Source: Tetrapyrgos nigripes (lineage: Eukaryota > Basidiomycota > Agaricomycetes > Agaricales > Campanellaceae). Taken from it: DNA of 64,000 nucleotides. The translations under genes were made by a program, and so were the position numbers. The notes below the pieces were generated by a model that saw nothing but the letters and a program-made list of their open reading frames with translations, was not told the DNA's origin and did no database searches. Shown here piece after piece: positions 23,275-34,505 of this stretch. How positions within the stretch are numbered: the stretch's first letter is position 1; every line of letters begins with the position of its first letter. The DNA lies in the NCBI GenBank assembly GCA_013368315.1, contig JAACJM010000027.1, forward strand, positions 248,001 through 312,000, written 5' to 3'.

Positions 23275-24437
23275 GCTTCGTCATCATTGACTTGTTGCTG
23301 GTTGCAATTTGTCTTGGTCACGCAGAGGGTAAATTGTTTTTTGGTAGTATTGAACACTTGTCCTCTTCGTCATCTTTCTTGTGGACTTTAGTTGATTATG
23401 TATTTTCCACTGTACCACTATTTTCTTGTTTTTTGTGTATGAAATGTATAAATGTGCACACTATGCACTGTTCTTCTTGAATCTTTGTTCAAAAATAAGC
23501 CAAACTGAAAACGAGTCGATGACAAATAATAATGAAAGAGTTTGAAAATATAGAAATATGATGAGAGAATTTGAATCTGAGTTGGTACACCTGTCTTGAT
23601 CTTCTATTGGACCAGGTATGAGACATAAAACCTTCCACAGGTCATCCGTGTCAAAATTCATTAATAGTCAATAGAGAAATATGATTGAAGGCCCAAAGGG
23701 CATAAAAGGTGGTGAAAATCCTTCTGCAATTTTCCAAATCCAGCTTCCTGGTCACTTTTTCCAAATATGATAGCATACATAGCCTTAATATTGTGGCCTT
23801 GTATTCCTAGTCAATCCACCAGAGAAAAGGGGTACATGATAGACATGTGTCAAACATTATTCATCTGTTTATTGTGCAATATCCAAGCCATAGTTGTCTG
23901 AAAAGGATTCAAGAATCCCTCTAAAGGTTTCTGGTTGTCAAGAACCCCACTAAAGGCCTTGATCTTCCCTAGATTCCCTAAGAGTCAACTTCCATAGGCG
24001 TACCAGATTCTTGTGGCAGAGACTCTTCTGTGGTTTCCCTTGTAAACATGTTCATAGCATCTGGCTGAATGGTATACTCCAGAAGCATGTTGATCTGTCA
24101 AACTACCCAAGAAGCTTCATCTGTGAATCCTCCAATGTGTAACATGTTGACATAGTGATCCATCTGAATAATATCTTCTTGTATAGTGGGTTGGGTGTAA
24201 GGTTGCGGCTGTTATTTATTTTTGTGTATTTCTCTACTCGGTAATAGTACTATATAGTATTTCTGAAACTTCCAGTGTTGGGCTTTCCATCCGCAGATTA
24301 CCGTTGGATTGGTCAGATGCTATCTGTCGGATGGAGGAGGAGGAGGAGCACCATCCACATCCGAATCTGAAGCAGCAATCGCTCGGATGGCGCTGGATCA
24401 TCCAATCCGCTAGGAGCCCTAGATCAATCTACACATC
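23275..24437. other. No recognisable gene
   Basis: Mostly low-complexity, AT-rich sequence. A stretch at 24280-24415 repeats ATCCGA/TCGGAT and ATCCGC strings on both strands, suggestive of subterminal repeats of an element, but no ends could be fixed. Confidence 0.4.
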
Positions 24438-24980
24438 TGTGCGGCAACCAAGATGACAGAAAAGAACTAGACCAAGGAGAATGACAATGGATGGTGAATG
24501 TAGAATGAGAATCCCTATAAAGGATACAAGACAACTGTGACTCCTGAGAGAGTCATCCGACTAGATTCACCATGTGCACAAGTGTAGTGCACGTATCCCT
24601 TGATTTGCAATGCAGAACAAGCAGAGAAGAATGAGAGGAAACAACAACAAGATCAATTCTGAGGCTTGAGTACAGGAGTAGTGAAACCAACTCCTGTATC
24701 AAGACTCCACAACTAACTATAGTGCTCCTATAACTAATATAATAAATGATTGCAAGTCCCAAACAGTGAATAGAATAAATGAATCATAGATGTGGAGCGA
24801 TGAATGGAATGAATAATCGACATAAGAATAGGGTGGGAGCACACATAGGTATAATCAAAAAACCCTCTGAGGGTTTCTGGGCTTAGGTGGTGAATGATGT
24901 AAGAGTGACAGATATGGAAATATGAAGGAGTGCATGGATATGGCATGTGCCAAAGGTGTCTGAGATGAGGATTTCTGACA
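24438..24980 (-). repeat. LTR-like dispersed repeat, copy 2 (minus orientation)
   Basis: Second copy of the repeat at 13550-14143, same orientation. On the minus strand it starts TGTCAGAAATCC and ends GCACA. A purine-rich tract (complement of ctccccccttcc, about 25006-25017) lies upstream on that strand, separated by about 25 bp, and the sequence beyond it weakly matches the corresponding flank of copy 1. No target duplication was found. The chromovirus at 25093 was inserted into its right flank. Confidence 0.6.
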
Positions 24981-25092
24981 TACACTTGCAAGCCTTGCAG
25001 TTGACTCCCCCCTTCCAATTGACTTTGCACTGCTTGGTGCTAATCAAATACCTCTTATATACTGTGTTCTCTGGCATAGGTCAACTACTCTC

Positions 25093-25507
25093 TGTCACGA
25101 ATTGCCACTCTATTCATCTTTCTATTCATTTCTTAACTCCACGGACTACTATTTCTCTCATATTCCCATCATCAGCTTCCTTTTCTACAGTTACCATCAC
25201 TTGATCTGACATGTACATCATTTATCTCCTCCGATTCCTATCTCCATGGACATTCTCACCTATTCACTTATTTCTCAATTCACTTCTTTTACATATATAC
25301 CAAGGGGCTTGTAGTTAGTTCCTTAGTCTGTTCATTTCATCTCCACTCCACTCCTAGTACAGTGCAGTGTCGAGCATAGTCAGCTACTCATCCGTTTCTC
25401 ATCTTATTATCTCTCTATATCTCTCTCGTCTCATTATAAACTCATCAATCTATCTTGTTCATCATGTGACTTGGGTGGTTAATTGCTAAGTGACAACGTT
25501 CTTGACA
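25093..25507 (+). repeat. 5' LTR of the chromovirus
   Basis: Starts TGTCACGAATTGCC and ends GTTCTTGACA; collinear with 32481-32901. The pyrimidine-rich segment and the TATAAAC string near its 3' third may be the promoter. The primer-binding site expected just after 25507 could not be assigned to a tRNA by eye. Confidence 0.9.
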
Positions 25508-25860
25508 CTTGAACAGACTCTCTTACACCCACCTCACAAACAGACCTCGTAATCCACTACAACCCTCTCGTCTTACTAGACCTTCCTATTCCCATCTTTC
25601 CCCTACGGTGCCCCCAAGCCCATCATCTCTACCCTGTGTGAGGAGCCTCACAGGTCGGCCAGCGTGAACAACTCAAGGAGTTGTTGCACAAAGTCATCCC
25701 CTGTCTATACAGTTTCTAGACATAAAACCAGACTCGCCGATTCGAGTAGGGTGGTCGACCGACTCTGTAATTGAAATCCTAATCATACACACTGGCTTTC
25801 AACTTTGAACCACTCCTCACCAACCTACAAATCTGACCCCCACCAGAATATCACTACAGG

Positions 25861-26289
25861 ATCGAAGACTTAGACCCCAACAGCTTCAAAGACTACACGC
25901 AACATGTTAAAGACACAGTACAGACATACCTCACTGCATTCGACAACCACTGGATTAAACTAAACAGGAGAATGTGGTTCAAAGGTGAAGTAACCATCTT
26001 TGAATACCTTTGAATAAAGATATCCCCTGAGAACATATCTTCACACTACGTGGCAGTTGCAGACAATTGTTACTTCGTCAAATTCAGAAACACCCATATT
26101 TCGTGTTGGTTTGACCACAACGTCTATGGGGACAGCGCTATCTTAGAACATTGTCTGGCAGAACACGAAGAATACTTCCGGACTCACGTCCCCAGAATAA
26201 ACGACTACTATCAACAAAACTGGTATTGGGAAGACATCTCTGAAGATCAGTGGGATCACCTGTTTTCGGAACCAGAAGACGCTAACTAG
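25861..26289 (+). pseudogene. Extra frame upstream of gag in the chromovirus
   Basis: A frame of about 143 codons running from at least 25861, with one TGA at 26011, and closing at 26287. The sequence is acidic and aromatic, for example NWYWEDISEDQWDHLF near the end and LAEHEEYFRTHVPRINDYY before it. No domain is recognised and no ATG is obvious at the start. Its length and single stop suggest it was once translated. It could be an N-terminal extension of Gag or a separate accessory protein. Confidence 0.4.
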
Positions 26290-26293
26290 TGCA

Positions 26294-27919
26294 TGTCTGG
26301 AAGCGGAAACCCTAGAATAACTCGATCACAATCACACGCCACATCTCGAATTCCCAGTCGTACCTCCTCACCTCACATTCCCCTCGCTTGCATCTGTTGA
26401 CCCCATGCATACTATCCCCAAAATCAACAGGATTGTTACCTCTCAACTAGTAATTATTGGGAGCCCTGTTTAAATAATCCGTGTCTAAACCAATCCTCCA
26501 CAAACAATCGAACACTCACACAAGCAGAATTAGATCACAGTCTTGGACCCATACTACCACCAGGACACTACATTCTGTCAGAACCCACTACAGAGACCCA
26601 ACTCCCAATAGCTGAACCTGGTCCCAAACCAGAACTATCACTTCCCCTCGCTGAACACAAACTCCCCTTGAAAGATCTCCATCCAATATCACTCCCAGTG
26701 CAATCCAAGAACCCATATCCATCCATCCACAACAAGCAATCGATCTCCAGACTATCCTTTCTTCCCTTGAAATGTCTGAACACAACAAACCCGCTTCAGC
26801 TACTGCCGCTGCAGGAGGAACAAACAGACCCCCCACTGATACTCCCTCTGAGGATACCATTTCCCAAACAGAACTATGAAAGAAAGAGGAGCAAAGCCAG
26901 AGAAATTTACGGGGGAATGGAACTTGGCGAAGGATTGGTTGGCTGAGTTTACCAACTATCTTCGACTTAACGAAGGAGTGTACCCCACAGAAAACGAGAA
27001 AATAGCACTCTTTCTCACTCTCTTCACAGGAGAAGAAGCAGGACAATGGGCTCACAATATGATGGCAAAAATCTACGAAGAAGATGATGATTTTAGTGAT
27101 AGTGACAAGGAATATTGGAGTACAAACGAAGACTCGTCACTAGGATCCAAGAAGAAGAAGAAGTTGTGGACATTGCGAGAAGTGAAACAACAATTTCTAC
27201 ATGACTTTAAACCAACATCCTGAAAAACTCAAGCACAAGCAAAGATAGAGATCATAAAGATGGAGGGAGCACTAGTGGATATAGATAAGTACAACTCTCA
27301 ATTCAAGTTATACGCTAAAGATACTGGCTATAACAACAAGGGTTTAATGAAGTACTATCGAGAAGGACTCCTGAAAGGATTGTAGACTGAATTTTCTATC
27401 TACCATCCCAACCCAGAAATCTCAAGGCGTTGCAAAAAGCTGCAGTTAAACAACACATGATTTGGGTGGAAAGACAAACAGAGAAAGCCCTATGGAGTAA
27501 ACCATGAGGGGAAGGAGAGCGACAGACCAAAGGATCACAGAATGCAGGAGGCAGTCAAATGAGAAGCATGGAAGTAAATGCCTTCCAAAGTAATACCCCA
27601 GGTGCATCCCCAAAAACTAAATACCTGCCTAAACTGACAAATGATGAAAGAGAAAAAATGAAAAAGAAAGGATGATGCTTCAGCTGTCGTGAACACGGAC
27701 ACACTACATTCAACTGTCCTACGTTTCCCAGGCCAACTACGTCATGGAAACTGTCAATCAGAACAACAACAGCTGTCACTGAACCCTCGTCCTCTGAGAC
27801 AAAAACCACAATGAAGGATATCACAGAGGAATTCACTGCCAAAATCAGGACGCTGTCGGGAGAAGAGAAGGAGAAGGCAGCAGGATACCTAAAGGACCTT
27901 GTAACACAAGTGGATTTTT
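26294..27919 (+). pseudogene. Chromovirus gag (broken)
   Basis: Structural protein forming the virus-like particle. A possible start at 26294 (MSGSGNPRITRSQSH) runs into a stop; another ATG at 26772 (MSEHNKPASATAAAGG) runs to a stop near 26875. The retrotransposon Gag core follows in another frame (26876-27223), with FTGEWNLAKDWLAEFTNYL and LFLTLFTGEEAGQWAHNM, then a TGA at 27221. The nucleocapsid knuckle CFSCREHGHTTFNC lies at about 27676-27717, directly after a TGA at 27673. At least two frameshifts and three stops are present. Confidence 0.8.
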
Positions 27920-28082
27920 AATCACCTCCCCTGTCACGTTGTCAGGAGGAGGAGTATGGACATATATACCAGTAAAAAATAGGCAATACACAGGCCTTAT
28001 ACCCTTTCGTAAGCCACAGTTCCCATCTAAGCTAAGAATCACAGCAATCACTTGAAACTGACAGATCCCCTCGATAGAATTG

Positions 28083-28511
28083 GAAATGGAATTAGTCGGT
28101 AAAATAACTGGACGAAAAATCGACGCAATCGCTCTGCTGGACAGCGGAGCAGAAGGAGTTATTATCAACAACACCTTTGCCCAAAAATATCACCTGAATT
28201 GAATCCCCATAGAAAAACCCTTCCCAGTACAAAATGTTGACGGATCCGAAAATGTTATGGGATGGGTGACACATTACACCATCCAAAAGTTACGGATCTA
28301 TACACAAGATCAAAAATCGTATCACGAGGAAACTGCCGAATTTTATATTACGGACATCGGCAAACACAATATCATTCTAGGAACCAATTGGCTAGAACAC
28401 CACAACCCAGAAATCGACTGGGTGACCTCAGAAGTTAATCTGATGCGCTGTGATACATACTGGAGAAACCACCAGTTAAAATCAGAGCTAAGTCGAATAC
28501 ACACCTCATGA
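28083..28511 (+). pseudogene. Chromovirus aspartic protease
   Basis: Processes Gag and Pol. The catalytic LLDSGAEG motif lies at about 28133, followed by GVIINNTFAQKY and, further on, the conserved hydrophobic NIILGTNWLEHHNPEIDW that precedes the spacer to RT. A TGA at 28200 breaks the frame between them. The segment ends just before the start of the long RT frame at 28508, with a one-base frame change. Confidence 0.85.
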
Positions 28512-30260
28512 AACCCAAACAATCTGACATAGTTGATCCCAGAACATATCATCGAAACTACCAAGTGTTATACAAAGAACCCACAGGACCCTATAAACCA
28601 GTGGCGCAGCCAAAGATAGTGGGACAACATCGAAGGTCACGGTCTCAGAACACCCACTCAAAACCGATCGAATTAGGAGTAATGTCATCCTCAGAAGATA
28701 CAACCGGACAATGGGACGTTCCACACCAATGGAGCGAACTCGCCATGGAATACATTAACGTTCAAAAAGATCAAGACAAAGAACCATCGGGAACCAAGCT
28801 GAGTATCCGAGCAGCTTTCACAAAGGCACAACAGATCGCTGAAAACAAACCAATGACAGACCAACCAACATCACTAGAAGAACAAATCCCCAAGCAATAT
28901 CACAATTACTTGTTGGTATTCGATAAAAAAACCTCAGAATGCTTACCCCAGCGGAGTAGCTGGGATCACACAATCGAACTACGAGAGGATTTTCAACCAC
29001 AAACGTGCAAAACATACCCTCTCTCACCAAACGAGCAAACCGAGTTAGATTCCTTTTTAAATGAAAATATCGACAAAGGATATATTAAATCATCAAAGTC
29101 ACCCATGGCGAGTCCTTTCTTCTTCATTAAAAAGAAAGACAGAAAACTACGACCAGTACAGGACTACAGAGAACTCAACAAGGGTACCATAAAAAACGCG
29201 TATCCCCTACCTCTTATCCCAGAACTGATCGATAAACTCAAAAACGCCCACGTATTCACCAAGATTGACCTACGAAGGGGATATAACAACATCCACATCA
29301 AGGAAGGCAATGAATGGAAGGCCGCCTTCAAAACCAATCAAGGACTTTTCGAACCAACAGTCATGTTCTTTGGACTAATGAATTCACCAACCACCTTCCA
29401 AGCAATTGTGAATAAGATTTTTAAGGATCTCATCGATCAAAGGAAAGTTGTTATCTATATGGATGACATTCTCATATTCACCCATGATTTGTTAGAACAT
29501 CGTGAACTCGTACGAAAGGTGTTACAACGCTTACAGGACAACGACTTATACGTGAAACCTGAGAAGTGCACATTTGAAACTGACAGGGTTGACTTCTTGG
29601 GTCTTATTGTTTCCCATGACACCCTAGCAATGGACCCTGCCAAAGTAGCAGGAGTAATCGGATGGCCAACCCCAAAAACAGTAAAGGAATACAAGCATTC
29701 CTAGGATTCGGAAACTTCTACAGACGATTCATCAAAGACTTCTCAAAAATTGCACAACCACTGTTCAACCTAACAAAGAAGGATAATCAGTGGAGTTGGG
29801 GAACAGAAGCAGACAAATCTTTCCAGTCCCTGAAAACAGCTTTCACATCCAAACCAGTCCTATTAATGCCCGATCATACCAAACCATATCGAGTAGAAGT
29901 CGATGCATCGGAATATGCAACAGGAGGAATACTCATGCAAACTGGAGACAACAGTCGATGGCATCCAGTGGCCTACATCTCCAAGTTGCTCTCAGCAATG
30001 GAACGAAACTACGACATCCACAACAAGGAATTGTTTGTGATCATACGAGCATTAGAAGCATGGCGACACTACCTAGAAGGAGCCCCACACTCCATCGAAA
30101 TCTTCACTGATCATCATAACCTAACGTACTTCCAGACGGCTCAGAAACTTAGCCAACGACAAGCATGATGGGCGTTGTTCCTCACACAATTTGAGTTCTC
30201 CCTGCTCCATAAACTGGGAAGCCTTAATAAAGCTGATCCTCTAGGCAACCAGATCATCTA
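28508..30260 (+). pseudogene. Chromovirus reverse transcriptase and RNase H (one frameshift)
   Basis: The frame 28508-29704 holds RT blocks in order: MASPFFFIKKKD, VQDYRELNKGTIKNAYPLP, FTKIDLRRGYNNI, FGLMNSPTTFQ and the catalytic YMDDIL at about 29457, then VDFLGLIVS. A frameshift near 29690 moves the reading to 29662-30168, with GFGNFYRRFIKDFS and the RNase H residues in VEVDASEYATGG, NKELFVIIRALE and FTDHHNLTYF. A TGA at 30166 follows RQA where Arg-Trp is usual. The tether LFLTQFEFSLLHKLG continues to about 30260. All RT catalytic residues are present. Confidence 0.9.
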
Positions 30261-30359
30261 GTCAGAATAGAAAATGACAATGCCAACAGGGTCCTTCTCG
30301 ATCTCAAATTCTTCTGAATTCGTGCAACCAGACAGGGGACTGTAACGGCTGTAGGAGAT

Positions 30360-31810
30360 ATGGCACTGCGTCAGAGGATTAGAGAATCCCCTAAACAGGA
30401 CCTCGAAGTAGTGAGTGCCCTCGACATCATTCTACGAAACAGACCACGGTCTCTGGTAAAAAACCTACAGGAATGGAACTACAAGGACGGGATTATATTA
30501 TTCCGAGGAAAAATCTATGTCCCAGCTGATGACAATCTCCGATGGGACATCGTGAAACTACACCACAATTCACTAGTGACGGGACACCCAGGGAGATACA
30601 AGACCTATGAACTAGTAAGCAGAGAATTCTGGTGGCCTGGAATGCCAGTCTTTGTCAGAGACTACATAAATGGCTGTGCCAAATGCCAGTTAACTAAACC
30701 CCATAATCATCCTACTCGAATCCCCTTGATACCCACCGAAATTTCAGAATGTCCGACTTCATCACAGATCTTCCTGAGTGTAAAGGATTCAATGCAGTAC
30801 ACGTCATGGTCAACAGATCGACAAAAACCATCATTATATCGCCGTGTACAAAAACAATTGACAGCGACGGCACAGTCAACCTGCTGCTTGACCACACATG
30901 GCAGTGATATGGGCTGTGGGATAAAATGATCTCTGATCAGGGACCACAGTTCGCTAGTAAAGTCATGGCCACGGTCTATGAGAAACTCGGAATAACATCA
31001 GCACTCAGCACTGCTTATCATCCACAAACCGATGGGGAGTCCGAACGATACAATCAAGAATTAGAACAATTCTTACGGATCTTCTGCAACTACTGACAGG
31101 AAGACTGGGGGGACTATATCCCTTACGTGGAGTTCAGTCACAACACTAGAGTCCACTCAGCAACTGGAAAATTGCTGTTCGAACTGTTACACGGATACCA
31201 ACCACGGTTCTTCCCAACATTTAATCCAACATCCAATCTACCCACAGTTGAAGAACGATTGGAAAATCTGAATTGACTCAGAGATGAACTCAAAGCCAGT
31301 CTGACTTCTTCAGCAGAAACAATGAAAAATCAGCATGGAAACCATTCTATACCGTGGACAGGGTACAAGATTGGGCACAAAGTTCTACTCAATGGAAAAA
31401 ACCTGAAGACAACAAGACTGAAAGCTAAGTTGTCTCATCGTCATCATGGCCCATTTGAAGTCATTGAAATAATCGGTCAGGTCAACTACAAATTGAAATT
31501 ACCAAAGACCTGGCAAATACACCCTGTCTTTCATGCACCATTGCTGTCACCATATGTCGAAATGGAGGCTCATGGACTGAACTACCCCAAACCACCCGCA
31601 GAGTTACTAGATGCAGATGAAGAATACGACGTGGAAAAAATACTTGACTCCAAGCCAACCAGGAATAGAAAGGGAACTCAGTATCTCATCAAATGGTTGG
31701 ATTACCCTGACTCAGAGAACTCTTGGGTTCCCACGTCCAACCTGTCAAGCGTAATGGACATGGTTGAGGAATTCCATCAGGAACATCCATGGGCGTACCG
31801 ACATAAGTAG
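30360..31810 (+). pseudogene. Chromovirus integrase with C-terminal chromodomain (broken)
   Basis: Inserts cDNA and targets it to chromatin. The HHCC zinc domain is visible (LHHNSLVTGHPGRYKT, then CAKCQLTKPH). The catalytic core follows after a frameshift near 30740: [28 protein letters not shown] and the Glu-containing [17 protein letters not shown] stops lie at about 30903, 31094 and 31274. The last open frame 31322-31810 has the GPFEVIE..VNYKLKLP domain and a chromodomain at about 31625-31790 (EYDVEKILDSK, YLIKWLDYPDSENSWVP), whose aromatic and acidic residues fit the methyl-lysine-binding type. Confidence 0.88.
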
Positions 31811-31950
31811 ACAGCGTCTACTGTCAACATTGGCAAGTCCAGGAACCCGTTTGGTTTCACGATGCTTTAAAAAGAGCTAGGTTCGAACAAGGAATCTCCC
31901 ACCAAACAACAACCCTATCACCACCCAGATTCTCCATCACCACAGACCAA

Positions 31951-32469
31951 ATGTCCACCACTGCCACCACCGCCTTCACAACCACTACCAAAACACCCAT
32001 CATTGCAGACCCATTCCAGCCAGAATGGTGGCAACTAGTATCCAACAGACGATATTGTACATATGGGCGATGCTCAGGACGACGGTGTCAACTCCTTATA
32101 GGACACCCAGAAGAACATAATGGGGTCAAACAGTGTACTTGGCGAGGAGAAGATGGGGGAACTCGGTGCAGACTGGGACGGGGACATAGAGCTAGATGTG
32201 TAGCTCAACGAACATCTCTCCGAGCTGAACATAGGAGAAACATTGGATGCCGAGATGCCAGTATATGGGGAGCACACGTCGTTCAACAAGATAACAATGA
32301 CGGATGGAATGAACCAAACTGGGGATCTTCGACCAACGCAACCAGATGGGGGGATCATCCAACTTTTAATGCATGGCCAGAGGAATCAGAAATAACTGGA
32401 AAACTCTTCAAAGATTGGAAAAAGTATTGGATTAATTGGATTCTGAGCTCCGGTGAAAGCTTGTCCTAA
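31951..32469 (+). CDS. Extra Cys/His-rich ORF after pol in the chromovirus (172 aa, intact)
   Basis: A complete frame from ATG 31951 to TAA 32467, beginning 140 nt after the pol stop and ending 11 nt before the 3' LTR. The protein starts MSTTATTAFTTTTKTP and has two similar Cys/His modules in tandem: CTYGRCSGRRCQLLIGHPEE and CTWRGEDGGTRCRLGRGH. Both show C..G....RC.L..GH and may bind zinc. The C-terminal part is Trp-rich (WGDHPTFNAWPEE, WKKYWINWIL). No known family is recognised. It is free of stops although gag and pol have many. It may be an accessory protein of the element. Confidence 0.5.
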   Translation: MSTTATTAFTTTTKTPIIADPFQPEWWQLVSNRRYCTYGRCSGRRCQLLIGHPEEHNGVKQCTWRGEDGGTRCRLGRGHRARCVAQRTSLRAEHRRNIGCRDASIWGAHVVQQDNNDGWNEPNWGSSTNATRWGDHPTFNAWPEESEITGKLFKDWKKYWINWILSSGESLS

Positions 32470-32480
32470 AGAGGGGGTAG
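32470..32480 (+). other. Polypurine tract of the chromovirus
   Basis: The purine-rich string AGAGGGGGTAG lies directly against the 3' LTR, the position where plus-strand DNA synthesis is primed in LTR retroelements. Confidence 0.75.
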
Positions 32481-32901
32481 TGTCATGAATTGCCGCTCTA
32501 TTCATCTTTCTATTCATTTCTTAACTCCACAGACTACTATTCACTTCTCTCATATTCCCATCATCAGCTTCCTTGTCTATGGTTACAATCACTTGATCTG
32601 ACATGTACATCATTTATCTCCTCCAATTCCTATCTCCATGGACATTCTCACCTATTCACTTATTTCTCAATTCACTTCTTTTACATATATACCAAGGGGC
32701 TTGTAGTTAGTTCTTTAGTCTGTTCACTTCGTCTCCACTCCACTCCTAGTACAGTGCAGTGTCAAGCATAGTCAGCTACTCATCCGTTTCTCGTGTTATT
32801 ATCTCTCTATATCTCTCTCTCGTCTCATTATAAACTTGTCAATCTATCTTGTTCATCGTGTGACTTGGGTGGTTAATTGCTAAGTGACAACGTTCTTGAC
32901 A
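32481..32901 (+). repeat. 3' LTR of the chromovirus
   Basis: Starts TGTCATGAATTGCC and ends CGTTCTTGACA, followed by the CTCTC duplication. It matches the 5' LTR with scattered substitutions; the difference TGTCACGAA against TGTCATGAA at its start is itself a CG-to-TG change. Confidence 0.9.
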
Positions 32902-33017
32902 CTCTCCCCTGACAGTGTTCTGGTGCTCACTCATACTCCCAAATGGCTGCATGCAAAACCCTAAAACAGACTGCATTCTCTGGCACACATTGTAGATTTC
33001 CTACAAAAAGTCTCTTC

Positions 33018-33312
33018 CTAAATGACTGTGCCCTCTGACACAAGTCATCCAAAATAAAAACTCTCTTAATCCCTCTCCTCATCCAAAAGAAAAAACTCTC
33101 TCTCAATCCCTCTCCTTAACTGACTGCACCCTCTGACACAAGTCATCCTAAAACTAAAAAAATCTTCCCAATCCGTCACAGCATTCTCTGGTGTACATCT
33201 AAAAACAAAAACTCTCAATCCCTCTTCTTAACTGACTGCGCCCTCTGACTCAAGTCATTCTAAAATAAAACCCTCCCAATTTGTCATAGCATTCTCTGGC
33301 ACACATCTAAAC
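33018..33312. repeat. Degenerate tandem repeat of about 100 bp
   Basis: The string CCCTCTGACACAAGTCATCC recurs at 33031, 33129 and (diverged) 33241, each followed by an A-rich AAAATAAAAACTCTC segment and a CATTCTCTGGCACACAT-like string. Spacing is 98 and 112 bp. No coding signal. Confidence 0.65.
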
Positions 33313-34201
33313 ATACCCATCCTCTTTACTGTACTCCACTACCACTTTGCCCTACTCATTCTATACCACCTGTCACATCTCTCTGTGCTAGGCTACCCTC
33401 TCACGCTGCTCTAGAAATTGTACACTACTACTCAACATTGATCTAGATGCTCTATAGGTTGTAAGAGAACTGTTCTCATCTTTCCCCTAACTTCTGCTAC
33501 TGTTTGCTGTTCTTTTCTTATTATATCAATACATTTATTTGACATCATTCCCTCTCTAGCTCATATCTGACAATGAGCATTCTCTCATCTCCCAATCACT
33601 ACCTCAGCATTGTATCACTCAATATCAATCAAGGCCTGTGGATTAAACTCTCTGACTCCATGTTTGTGTAACCATCTCTGTCCCTTGTATTTGTTCAGGA
33701 AATCAATTTATGACCCAAAGAACATGAATGCATTGAACCTTTGCCCAGGTATGACATGTTGGTCTGAGTCCTACTGGCTCAGACACTACAGCTTATATAC
33801 AAGTACTCTAAGACCCCAGACACTACCCAAGACCCCTGGTACCTAGCTGAATGAGACACATACTCATCATGATGTGATATGATGGAATAGTGAGCACATT
33901 GATGAGTAAGGCAGTAATTGACCAATAGCATGTGTCTCTTTTGTAAATATGTGCTTACTGATGCACACGAGTGATACACTACTCATTATGATGCTGATAC
34001 TACTTAATACAGTTACATGGGTAAATATCGTCCGACTCAAGCTTAATAATTGATTGCAGCATTGGATGGGATGATTTTGTCTGTAATTACAGGTCCTTCA
34101 AATCTTAATCGGCGTCATCAGAACCTTTTATGGGTTACTCAGATAGATGCTGAAAGGCTCAATGCACTTCTCATCAAAACCTGACATATTGTGTTATCCA
34201 G
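33313..34201. other. No recognisable gene; possible lost P450 5' exons
   Basis: The P450 gene that starts being readable at 34202 should have its membrane anchor and first exons here, but no PPGP-like proline motif or anchor was found. A segment at 34093-34170 (NLNRRHQNLLWVTQI) might be a degraded helix-C exon. Otherwise nothing. Confidence 0.35.
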
Positions 34202-34505
34202 ATTGAGAAAGTACATCAGTTCCTTCAGCGCCTGATTTCTTCACTGAGTTCTGGAGAAATATTTCATCTTATTGGGAGGTGAATTCAATTTTGAACTTTT
34301 CTCCTTTTTTCTGACATCTAATTGCATTATCGGCATGTTTTGCTTCACTTCACTTGTAGGCTTTCTCAAGCAATCATGATGTCTGCCATCTATGGATTGA
34401 ATTTAGAGATCACATCCGAATCTAAACAGGATGATACTGCTCAGGCTGCAAGGGAAGTAGTTGATTTTGCTGATCAATTGCAACTTCCCGGAGGGAATAC
34501 ATATA

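Larger units (their letters stand above)
25093..32901 (+). mobile_element. Ty3/gypsy chromovirus, structurally complete, decayed (7.8 kb)
   Basis: Two LTRs of 415 and 421 bp with TGTCA..TGACA ends flank gag, protease, reverse transcriptase, RNase H, integrase and a chromodomain, in the order that defines Ty3/gypsy chromoviruses. A perfect 5-bp target duplication CTCTC sits at 25088-25092 and 32902-32906. The LTRs differ by a few substitutions and a 6-bp length difference, so the insertion is not recent. Two extra reading frames, one before gag and one after pol, are described separately. Coding regions carry numerous TGA stops and a few frameshifts. Confidence 0.93.

Noticed and set aside
13545..24985. 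A single LTR retrotransposon spanning 13550-24980
   Set aside because: No matching 5-bp flanks, no pol genes between the repeats apart from the LINE insertion, and both repeats have a purine tract as for 3' LTRs.
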